Positions 40,382 to 50,700 of a stretch of 64,000 nt of DNA are shown here, one piece after another. How positions within the stretch are numbered: the stretch's first letter is position 1; each line of letters begins with the position of its first letter. Source of the DNA: Candidatus Coprousia avicola (lineage in GTDB: Bacteria; Actinomycetota; Coriobacteriia; Coriobacteriales; Coriobacteriaceae); assembly GCA_018715125.1 (NCBI GenBank), contig DVMF01000056.1, forward strand, positions 25,815 through 89,814, written 5' to 3'. The notes beneath the pieces were generated by a model, which saw only the letters and a list, made by a program, of their open reading frames with translations, ran no database searches and was not told the origin of the DNA. The translations under genes were made by a program, and so were the position numbers.

Positions 40382-41200
40382 TCAGCCGTTCTGCCCGCTG
40401 GCAGCATGGAGCCTGAGGTACTCGACCACCACGGTGTCGACGGCGGCGAGCGCCCCGTACTTGCCGCTGTCGGCACTGTTTGTGACCCCGCAGCTCAGCA
40501 CACATGACGCATGGGTCCAATATGAGCTGGACGTGTTCTGTGTGATGGCCAGGAAGCGGCATCCGGATTCAGAGATGGCGTTGGCGATCGCGGGGTAGCG
40601 GATCGGATAGGTTCCGCCTATGCTGCAGACGATCGCTAGGTCGTTTTCGGTCAGCGACTGCGCGCAAGCGAGCTGCGGGGCGTAGTCGAGGTACAGCTCG
40701 ATGAGGCGGTCCATGATGGCGAGCCTGCTCTGAAAATAGCGCCCCACATCCCAGAGGAAATGCTGAGAGAAGAAAGCGACGCGGTCGCTGTCGCGCAGCA
40801 TCTGCGCTATGCCGGGGAGCTTCGCCCGGTTCTCGGGGGAGAACGTGGTCGCTATATTGAGGCAGATGGCCTCATGGAGCGACGTGAGGGCACCCTCCGG
40901 GTTATCGGCGAGGTTGTTGAGGTAGGCGCGTGGAAAGATTCCGTGAAAGGGGACATCGTTCTCCAACTGCCGGCGCATGTCCTTGAAGTCCGCGAAGCCC
41001 ATGAAGCGGCAGAAGCGGGACAGCGAGGCCTTCGAGACATAGCACATATCGGCGATCTCACCGATGGATAGTTCCTTCAACCTGCTGTAGTTCCTGACGA
41101 GCGTCGTGGCGATCTCGAAGTTGGTGTCGCGTCGCATGTTCGTGTCGATGAAGTCGAGCAATCGCTCTGCGACCGATCCCATTGCTATGGATTCACTCAT
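40382..41200 (-). CDS. RpiR/MurR-family transcriptional regulator
   Basis: This 272-residue regulator has an N-terminal helix-turn-helix of the HTH_6 type (about 1-75, with EIADMCYVSKASLSRFCRFMGF) and a C-terminal SIS domain (about 110-265) that binds a phosphorylated sugar. Family members respond to sugar phosphates and repress or activate catabolic genes. It is transcribed away from the YdjC-PTS-GH1 operon and shares the 276-base intergenic region with it, so it is the likely local regulator. The effector is probably a phospho-disaccharide produced by the PTS. Confidence 0.92.
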   Translation of the reverse strand: MSESIAMGSVAERLLDFIDTNMRRDTNFEIATTLVRNYSRLKELSIGEIADMCYVSKASLSRFCRFMGFADFKDMRRQLENDVPFHGIFPRAYLNNLADNPEGALTSLHEAICLNIATTFSPENRAKLPGIAQMLRDSDRVAFFSQHFLWDVGRYFQSRLAIMDRLIELYLDYAPQLACAQSLTENDLAIVCSIGGTYPIRYPAIANAISESGCRFLAITQNTSSSYWTHASCVLSCGVTNSADSGKYGALAAVDTVVVEYLRLHAASGQNG

Positions 41201-41284
41201 GTCAGGCCCCTCCGTGTTCCGTTTGAAGCACGACTAATTCGGCTTACTTGGATTATGCGTCAAAAAGTGCATTTACCTGTGGAA

Positions 41285-41299
41285 TTTCAAGTTATGAAA
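41285..41299. promoter_or_regulatory. Candidate RpiR operator
   Basis: TTTCA and TGAAA form an inverted repeat with a five-base centre in the A+T-rich divergent region between the RpiR gene and the ydjC-PTS operon. RpiR proteins often bind such TTTCA/TGAAA-type palindromes. It is a candidate only. Confidence 0.35.
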
Positions 41300-41476
41300 C
41301 TCTAGGTCCGATCGAGAAACTGCTTCGGGGACCGTGTAACCGATTATAGCGGCAGGGGGGCGTTATACCTATTGGTGGCGGAGGATGGACCGCTTGCCGC
41401 TCGGTTTCCGGGACGCGGGGCGCTCTTCGTCGCGGTGCCGCTACCGGATGTGGTGGCCAGTATGGAAGGGGATGAG

Positions 41477-42244
41477 ATGAGACGTTTGCTGATGCGCGCG
41501 GACGATCTGGGTTACAGCGACGGGGTCAATTGCGGAATCGCCGCCGTCGTCAGGGCGGGGCTTGTTCGCACCGTTGGAGTTATGACCAATATGCCCCTTG
41601 CAGAGAGGGGGCTGATGCAGCTGGAGCCGGACGGGCTGTGTCTTGGTCAGCACACGAACATCTGCACCGGACGTCCTTTGACCGATCCCGCCCGCATCTC
41701 GAGCATCGTCGATGGGGACGGTCTCTTCAAGCCGAGTAGGGCGTACCGCGCGGCAGCCCGTGCCGGCGAGGACTTCGTCGTCCTCGATGAGGTGATCCTC
41801 GAGATCGAGGCGCAGTATCGGCGCTTCGTCGACCTGGTTGGTCGGGACCCCGATTATTTCGAGGGCCATGCCGTGGCGAGTCCCACCTTCTTCCGGGGGC
41901 TCGAGGTCGTCGCCGCGCGCCACCGGCTTCCCTATTTCGCCATGGGAAGGCCCGGCGAGCCCGTCATGTTCCGGTCCACGCCTGTGCTCGCGCACGTTCC
42001 CGAGGACTTCGCCGCCTATGAGGCGGATCCCTTTGCGGCACTGCGTCGGGCGGTGAGGGAAGCCGATGACGAGACCTGCGGGCTCATGGTGTTCCACCCA
42101 GGATATATCGACGCCTATCTCGAGGACCATTCGAGCATGACCGAGACGCGCATCAGGGAGGCCGAGATGCTTACTGACCCCGACGTCGCCACATGGCTTG
42201 CGGGGCAGGATATCGAACTCGTTACCTTCAGGGACCTGCCGTGA
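41477..42244 (+). CDS. YdjC/ChbG-family carbohydrate deacetylase
   Basis: This 255-residue protein has the metal-binding ADDLGYSDGVNCGIA motif at its start, the HTNIC segment, EGHAVASP and the C-terminal HPGYIDA typical of YdjC/ChbG enzymes. ChbG removes one acetyl group from diacetylchitobiose phosphates so that the mono-acetylated sugar can induce and be cleaved. I chose ATG at 41477 because GGAAGGGG precedes it. It leads the operon of a cellobiose-type PTS and a GH1 enzyme, so the imported sugar may carry an acetyl group; plain cellobiose is the alternative. Confidence 0.85.
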   Translation: MRRLLMRADDLGYSDGVNCGIAAVVRAGLVRTVGVMTNMPLAERGLMQLEPDGLCLGQHTNICTGRPLTDPARISSIVDGDGLFKPSRAYRAAARAGEDFVVLDEVILEIEAQYRRFVDLVGRDPDYFEGHAVASPTFFRGLEVVAARHRLPYFAMGRPGEPVMFRSTPVLAHVPEDFAAYEADPFAALRRAVREADDETCGLMVFHPGYIDAYLEDHSSMTETRIREAEMLTDPDVATWLAGQDIELVTFRDLP

Positions 42245-42394
42245 GCCACGTTCGGTCTGATTCCCGTCATTCGGATCGCGACCGACCGTGCCGTTGCGGC
42301 GTTGTCCGTCGCTGAGAGGAAGGGGGAGGCGCATACAGATAGGGGAGGCCCCGCGGGCTCCCGTCGTACAGTTTGCAAGATTGGAGTAAGCGAC

Positions 42395-43684
42395 ATGGCA
42401 GCATTCGACAAGATTCAAGGCGTGATGGATAAGACCGTCGCACCCATTGCCAGTAAGGTGGCAAACAGCAAGATAATCGATGCCCTCATGGGCGGCATGA
42501 TGTGCACCCTGCCCATCTTGCTCGGCGTTTCGGTCATCGCAATTCTCATCAACTTCCCCATACCCGGTCTCTCCGAGTGGATCGCATCGAGCGGCCTCAA
42601 GGACATGGGCAACGCCATCCTCTCGGTAACGATGAACATGATGGGGATCTACATCGCCTTCTTCGTGGGTTTGAGGTGGGGTAAGGCCTGCGGGCTCTCC
42701 GGATACAACGGCGGCGTCATCACCGGCGCGGTCTTTCTGTCCTTCATCCCGCTGCAGTCGTTCGAGGATATCCCGATGGCCAGCTTCATCAACACCTCAT
42801 ACATGGGATCGAGCGGCATCTTCGTCGCCCTGGTGCTTGGCCTGATTGTGCCGAAGGTCACCGCGATCCTGTTGAGCAAGCTCGAGCTGAAGCTCCCCGA
42901 GATGGTGCCTCCCATGGTTGCCAGCTCCCTGTCCCCCATCTTCGGCGCAATCGTGCTCTTCTCGGTGGTATGGCTCGCCAAGTGGGGCCTGACCTTCACG
43001 CCGTGGGGCAATCTCTTCGATATGATCAACACGCTCCTGGGCACCCCGATCTCCTATGTCGGCAGCTCGCCGTTCGCCTACATCGTCGTTTGCACCCTGC
43101 AGTCGGTCTTCTGGTTCTTCGGCGTTCACCCCAATGTTATGCTCAACTTCTACGCTCCGGTCATCATGGCGCTGGGCGCCGCCAACACCGAGGCGATCAT
43201 CGCTGGCGAGGCGCTGCCCTACGGCGCTTGGGCGATCGTGGCTCTCGGAACCGCAATCGGCGGTCAGGGAAACGCCCTGGGCATCAGCCTCTCCCTGTTC
43301 TTCGCTAAGTCTGAGCGCTTCAAGGCCATCCGGGGCATCGCCTTCGTGCCGTCGTTCTTCAACATCTCTGAGCCGCTGATGTTCGGTCTGCCGGTCGTGC
43401 TGAACCCCACGTACTTCATTCCCTTTGTGCTCAACATCCCGATATGCGGTGCCATCGTCCAGTTGCTCTACTCGCTTGGCCTGGGCGCCGGGTACAACCC
43501 GACCATTCAGCTTCCGTGGGTCCTTCCCCAGCCGGTCATTGCCTTCATGCAGGGCGGCGGCGGATGCCTGATCATCTCGCTTGTGGTCCTTGTGGTCTCC
43601 GTGCTCATGTACACGCCGTTCACCCTTATGGCAGACCGTCAGGCCCTGAAGGAGGAGGCCGAGGAGGCGGCGCTCGCCGAGTAG
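42395..43684 (+). CDS. PTS lactose/cellobiose-type EIIC
   Basis: This 429-residue membrane permease (about ten segments) of the lactose/cellobiose/chitobiose PTS family has the start KIQGVMDKTVAPIASKV and the substrate-binding region NISEPLMFGLPVVLNPTYFIPF near residue 330. I use ATG at 42395, preceded by TTGGAG; earlier in-frame codons have no such site. The EIIB gene follows in 59 bases and EIIA directly after, so the complete three-subunit transporter is encoded. Confidence 0.94.
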   Translation: MAAFDKIQGVMDKTVAPIASKVANSKIIDALMGGMMCTLPILLGVSVIAILINFPIPGLSEWIASSGLKDMGNAILSVTMNMMGIYIAFFVGLRWGKACGLSGYNGGVITGAVFLSFIPLQSFEDIPMASFINTSYMGSSGIFVALVLGLIVPKVTAILLSKLELKLPEMVPPMVASSLSPIFGAIVLFSVVWLAKWGLTFTPWGNLFDMINTLLGTPISYVGSSPFAYIVVCTLQSVFWFFGVHPNVMLNFYAPVIMALGAANTEAIIAGEALPYGAWAIVALGTAIGGQGNALGISLSLFFAKSERFKAIRGIAFVPSFFNISEPLMFGLPVVLNPTYFIPFVLNIPICGAIVQLLYSLGLGAGYNPTIQLPWVLPQPVIAFMQGGGGCLIISLVVLVVSVLMYTPFTLMADRQALKEEAEEAALAE

Positions 43685-43743
43685 GAGGCGGGCAGAAGAT
43701 AGGTTACGGCGGATTCGCCGGTCTTTACGAGGAGGTTTGAACC

Positions 43744-44040
43744 GTGAAACATATCGTTCTCATGTGCGCCGCGGGAGCATCGACGAGCATGTTGGTGCAG
43801 CGCATGCAGGCGGCTGCGGCAGAGGAGGGGTTCGCGTGTACCATCGAGGCCCATCCCGTCAATCAGGCAGCCGACTTCGCCGACAGCGACGTCATACTGC
43901 TGGGCCCTCAGGTGCGCTTCGAGCTGAACAAGGTAAAAGACGAGGTCAACTGCCCTGTCGAGGCCATCGAGATGACTGCGTACGGAATGATGAACGGTAA
44001 GGCGGTGCTTGCGCAGGCCCGGAAGTTGATGGGAGAGTAG
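43744..44040 (+). CDS. PTS cellobiose-type EIIB
   Basis: This 98-residue cytoplasmic phosphocarrier has a P-loop with the phosphorylated Cys8 in LMCAAGASTSMLV, and GPQVRFELNKVK in the second half. It passes phosphate from EIIA to the sugar bound by EIIC. The start is GTG at 43744 after GAGGAGG. The EIIA gene starts two bases after the stop. Confidence 0.95.
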   Translation: MKHIVLMCAAGASTSMLVQRMQAAAAEEGFACTIEAHPVNQAADFADSDVILLGPQVRFELNKVKDEVNCPVEAIEMTAYGMMNGKAVLAQARKLMGE

Positions 44041-44042
44041 CC

Positions 44043-45945
<1,903 letters not shown>

Positions 45946-45952
45946 ATGAGCC

Positions 45953-45971
45953 CGGGCGGCGTCGCCGCCCG
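45953..45971 (+). other. Intercistronic stem-loop before the ROK gene
   Basis: CGGGCGGC and GCCGCCCG form a perfect 8-bp stem with a three-base loop, ending just ahead of the ROK ribosome binding site. There is no T-run. Confidence 0.5.
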
Positions 45972-45993
45972 TGGCTGTTACGGAGGGATGACA

Positions 45994-46905
45994 ATGGATC
46001 GGTTCATGGCAATCGATGCGGGCGGCACGCAGATCAAATGGGCCCTGGTGAACGAGCGGTACCAGATTGAGGAGCGGGGGAGCATCCCGACGCGCACCGA
46101 CAGCGCCGATTGGGTCATCGACGACTTTTGCAGCCTGGTCGAGCCGTACCGTGACGTCGTGGAGGGCATCGGCGTGAGCATGCCCGGCGTGTTCCGTGAG
46201 GGTGATTCTGACGGCGTGGTGGGCGGCGGAGGGGCGCTCAACTGTCTCGACGGCTGCCCGCTCGGCCGCATTCTTCGCGAGCGAACGGGGCTCGCGACCA
46301 CCGTCGACAACGATGCGATGTGCGCCGCATCGGGCGAATGCGCCGTCGGTGCGCTCAGCGGTGTCGGACTGGGGCTGATGGTCGTGATCGGCACGGGCCT
46401 CGGCGGGGCCATCGTCGTCGACGGTCAGGTGCTGCGCGGCGCGCACGACTTGGCGGGGACCGTCTGCTTTGCCCCCGTGGACGTTCGGCGCCCCATCACG
46501 TTTGGGACGGTGTACGGGGATTATGCGAGTTGGCTCGCCCTGCGTCGCGAGGTTTGCGCGGCAAAGGGCATCCAGGAGTCCGCTGACATCGACGGCCGTA
46601 AAATCTTCTCGTGGATTGACGAGGGCGATGAGGATGCTCGTCGCGGTCTCGACGCCTATGCCCTCACGTTCGACAACATGCTGCTTGCCTTCCAGACGAT
46701 ACTCGATCCCGAGGTCATCGTGATCGGCGGGGGGATCAGCGCGCATCCGGAGCTGTTCGGCGCTCTCGACCGTATGATGGACAGCGCCCGCACGCTGCCC
46801 ATCGTGCCACGCCCCGTGATCAAGCGCGCCGGCGGCGGCAATGATGCGAACCTGATCGGAGCGGTTCGCACGCTGCTTCGTTCGCTGGGGCGGGAACGGG
46901 GTTGA
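45994..46905 (+). CDS. ROK-family sugar kinase, probable beta-glucoside kinase
   Basis: This 303-residue cytoplasmic ROK kinase has phosphate-binding DAGGTQIKWALV at the start, catalytic Asp in VDNDAMCAA and the GTGLGGAIVVDG motif. The usual ROK zinc site is absent: no CxCGxxGC cluster, and the GEIGH position reads LAGTVCF. Such zinc-less ROK proteins occur next to GH1 and PTS genes in Gram-positive bacteria. I use ATG at 45994, six bases after GGAGGG. It may phosphorylate free glucose released by the GH1 enzyme or an unphosphorylated beta-glucoside. Confidence 0.88.
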   Translation: MDRFMAIDAGGTQIKWALVNERYQIEERGSIPTRTDSADWVIDDFCSLVEPYRDVVEGIGVSMPGVFREGDSDGVVGGGGALNCLDGCPLGRILRERTGLATTVDNDAMCAASGECAVGALSGVGLGLMVVIGTGLGGAIVVDGQVLRGAHDLAGTVCFAPVDVRRPITFGTVYGDYASWLALRREVCAAKGIQESADIDGRKIFSWIDEGDEDARRGLDAYALTFDNMLLAFQTILDPEVIVIGGGISAHPELFGALDRMMDSARTLPIVPRPVIKRAGGGNDANLIGAVRTLLRSLGRERG

Positions 46906-46977
46906 TGGTTCCCGTCGGGGTCGTATTCGCCTCGGCAGATGTTGAACTTTTCTGATGCTTCCCGACAAGGGGACATT

Positions 46978-47020
46978 AATTCACGCAGTGTGCAATAATG
47001 CACGCTGCGTGAATTGTTTT
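46978..47020 (+). terminator. 17-bp palindrome, terminator and possible TetR operator
   Basis: AATTCACGCAGTGTGCA and TGCACGCTGCGTGAATT form a 17-bp stem with a single wobble around ATAA, followed by GTTTTTG. It ends the locus-2 operon. It also lies 18 bases before the TetR start, so it could double as an operator for that protein. Confidence 0.8.
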
Positions 47021-47037
47021 TGTCAACGGGGAAGGAT

Positions 47038-47784
47038 ATGAGTTTGGATTCCGTTCCAATCGACCCCGAGGTTCCCCAGCGCCACGAAGCGGCTGCCTGT
47101 CGCCTCGACCGAAGGTCCCTCCGCAGCCAGCGGATGCTGCGCGATGCACTGAGCGAGCTCATCAACGGCGGTGAGGATCTCTCGCGCATCACGGTGGCCT
47201 CGCTCACCGAGCGCGCGGGCCTCACGAGACGCACCTTCTACACCCATTACCGGGATATCCCCGATTTCGTCATGCAGACCGAGGATATGGTCCTGGCCGA
47301 GATACGCTCGCGCATCGCCGACCTTGCGGCGACCAACCTCGCCGGTCTCTATCGCAACATCGACGAACTTGCGCCTGCGCCCGGCTCCGTCGAGCTGCTC
47401 GCGTACCTCAAGCGCGACGGTGCGCTCATAGGGGCGCTGCTTGGCCCCGGGGGAGACCCGGCGTTCGCCCAGCGCATCCAGGCGATTGCGCGCGAGACGG
47501 TGGCGAGCCGCATGAAGACCGGCATCTTCCCCGAGGTGCTGGATACGTTTTTCGACTACTACCTTGCCTATGTGGTCGCCGCCGAGATGGGTATCGTCTG
47601 CCGCTGGTTCGAGACGGGGCTCAAGGAGAGCCCCGAGACGATGGCGCGCATCATGACGGTGGTCGCCTTCGTGCGCCCCGGCGACCTGTACGGCAAGCCG
47701 ATCGACATCAACGTGCCGGCATACGGCATGAAGTTCATGGGTCTCAACGTACACGGGACCCCTTCCGACACGGCAACAAACTAG
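47038..47784 (+). CDS. TetR/AcrR-family transcriptional regulator
   Basis: This 248-residue regulator has an N-terminal helix-turn-helix at about residues 22-70, with ITVASLTERAGLTRRTFYTHYRDIPDFV characteristic of TetR proteins. The remainder is helical with no recognised ligand. I use ATG at 47038, which follows GGGGAAGGA. The gene follows a palindrome that could be its own operator and is followed 10 bases later by the dehydratase-activase fusion gene, so it may control that gene. Confidence 0.88.
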   Translation: MSLDSVPIDPEVPQRHEAAACRLDRRSLRSQRMLRDALSELINGGEDLSRITVASLTERAGLTRRTFYTHYRDIPDFVMQTEDMVLAEIRSRIADLAATNLAGLYRNIDELAPAPGSVELLAYLKRDGALIGALLGPGGDPAFAQRIQAIARETVASRMKTGIFPEVLDTFFDYYLAYVVAAEMGIVCRWFETGLKESPETMARIMTVVAFVRPGDLYGKPIDINVPAYGMKFMGLNVHGTPSDTATN

Positions 47785-47794
47785 GAGGCCATCT

Positions 47795-50700
47795 ATGGTT
47801 AAGATTCCCGTCGAGGGTGCCACTACTCCGGTGCCCGAGGGCGCCATCTGGCAGCCCGAGAACAACTACGGCACGCTCCATCTGGGCATCGACGTGGGCT
47901 CCACCACCGTCAAGCTGGCGGTGCTGAATGACGACAACAACATCGTCTACGCAAAGTACCAGCGCCATCACACCGATGTGCGCGCCTGCGCCCGCGATCT
48001 GTTTGTGGGCGCCGAGGGCTTGCTCAAGACGGCGCCGATGACGTGCGCCATCACGGGTTCGGGAGGCCTTCTGCTCTCGCAGTGGCTGGGCCTCGAATTT
48101 GTGCAGGAGGTCATCGCGAGCAAGCGCGCCGTCGAGACGCTCATCCCGCGCACGGATGTCGCCATCGAGCTCGGCGGCGAGGACGCGAAGATCATCTACT
48201 TCGACCAGGGCATCGAGCAGCGCATGAACGGCACGTGCGCCGGCGGTACGGGCGCCTTCATCGATCAGATGGCGACGCTTCTGCATACCGACGCGTCGGG
48301 TCTGAACGAGCTTGCGCGGAAGGCGACCACCATCTACCCGATCGCGAGCCGCTGCGGCGTCTTCGCCAAGTCCGACGTGCAGCCGCTCCTGAACGAGGGG
48401 GCCGCGCCCGAGGACGTCGCCGCCTCGATCTTCCAGGCCGTGGTGACCCAGACCATCTCGGGACTGGCCTGCGGCCGCCCCATCCGCGGCAACGTCGCCT
48501 TTTTGGGCGGCCCGCTCCAGTATCTCTCCGAGCTTCGCCGCCGCTTCTACCTCACGCTCGACCTCGACGAGGAGCACCGCATCGTGCCCGAGAACGCCCA
48601 CCTCTTTGTGGCGTCCGGCGCGGCCATGGCGCACGAGTCGACCAAGCTCGCGACGTTCCCCGAGCTCATCGCTGCCATCGACGCCCTCGGCGACACGCAG
48701 GGGTCCGAGGTCGCGCGCTTGGAGCCGCTTTTTGCGGACGAGGCGGCCTATCGCGAGTTCAAGGAGCGCCATGACCGCGAGGTCGTGCCCAAGGGCGACC
48801 CGGCAACCTACACCGGCAAGCGCGTGTTCATCGGCATCGACGCCGGCTCCACCACCATGAAGGCCGCCATGGTGGGCGAGGACGGCCAGCTTTTGCATAC
48901 CTGGTACGGCAACAACAACGGCGACATCCTGGGTACGGCCAAGGTCATCATGGCCGACTTCTACGCGCACATCCCCGCGGGCGCGACCATCGGCCACGTG
49001 ACGACGACGGGCTACGGCGAGGCGCTCCTCATCGAGGCGCTCAAGGCGGACTCGGGCGAAATCGAGACCGTGGCGCATCTGCGCGGCGCCAAGGCGTTTC
49101 TGCCGGGCGTCGAGTTCATCCTCGACATCGGCGGTCAGGATATGAAGTGCCTGCGCGTGCGCGACGGCGTGATCGAGCACATCATGCTGAACGAGGCGTG
49201 CTCCTCGGGCTGCGGCAGCTTTATCGAGAGCTTCGCCGTGTCGATGGACATGGACGTGCGCGCCTTCGCGGCCGAGGCCATTCGCGCCAAGATGCCGGTC
49301 GACCTGGGCAGCCGCTGCACGGTGTTTATGAACAGCCGCGTCAAGCAGGCGCAAAAGGAAGGCGCCACGGTGGGCGACATCGCGGCCGGCCTTTCCTACT
49401 CCGTCATCAAAAACGCCCTCTTTAAGGTCATCAAGCTGCGCGATCCCCAAGAGATCGGCACGAAGGTCATCGTGCAGGGCGGCACCTTCATGAGCGACGC
49501 GACGCTGCGCGCCTTCGAGCTTCTGACGGGCGTCAACGCCATCCGCCCGGATATCGCCGGGTGCATGGGCGCCTACGGCGCGGCGCTTCTCGCCCGCGAC
49601 CGTGCGGGCGCGGAGGGCGTCTCGACGATCCTTGCAGCCGACGAGATCGCGGCGCTCACCGTCACGCAGAAACACGCGCGCTGCGGCCGCTGCTCCAACA
49701 ACTGCCTTCTCACCATCAACGACTTTGGGGGCGGGCGCCGCTTCATCACGGGCAACCGCTGCGAGAAGGGCGCCGGCCACAAGAAGGCCAAGGTCGAGGT
49801 GCCTAACCTCTTTGCGCAGAAAAACGAGCTGCTCTTCAACCGTCCCGTGCTCGAGGAGGCCGACGCACCGCGCGGCACGGTGGGCCTGCCCCGCGCGCTC
49901 AACATGTACGAGAACTACCCGTTCTGGCACGCGTTTTTCACCAAGCTCGGCTTCCGCGTGGTGCTCTCCGACGATTCGAGCAAAAAGACGTACGATGCGG
50001 GTATCGAGTCCATGCCGTCCGAGAGCGTGTGCTACCCGGCCAAGCTCTCCCACGGCCACATCATGAACCTGATCGATAAGGACGTCGACTTTATCTGGAT
50101 GCCGTGCATCCGCTGGGAGCGCAAGGAGGATCCGGCGGCGGGCAACTGCTACAACTGCCCCATCGTCATGAGCTACCCCACGGCGCTGGGTCTCAACATC
50201 GACGACATCGCCCAGAAAAACGTCGAGTTCCTCTACCCGTTTGTGCCCTACCACGACAAGGTTGAGCTCAAGCGCCGCCTCTACGAGATTCTCGCCGTCG
50301 AGCGCGTGGCGGATGCCGAGGCGGGGCGCGGGCGCGTGCGCGGCACCAAGCTCACGCGCTCCGAGGTCGACGCCGCGGTGAACGCCGCCTACGAGGCAGA
50401 CGCCAAGTTCCACGAGGACATCCAGACCATGGGCGAGGAGGCGATTCGGTGGATCGAGGAGCACGGCGGCCACGGCATCGTGCTCGCCGGACGCCCCTAC
50501 CATAACGACCCCGAGATCAACCACGCCCTGCCCGAGCTCATCGCGAGCTTTGGCTTTGCGGTGCTGACGGAGGACTCGGTCGCGCACCTGGTCAAGCCGG
50601 ACCGCCCCATCCGCGTGGTGGACCAGTGGATGTTCCACAGCCGCCTCTACCGTGCGGCCAAGCTCGTGACGCTGCGCAACGACCTCGACCTCATCCAGCT

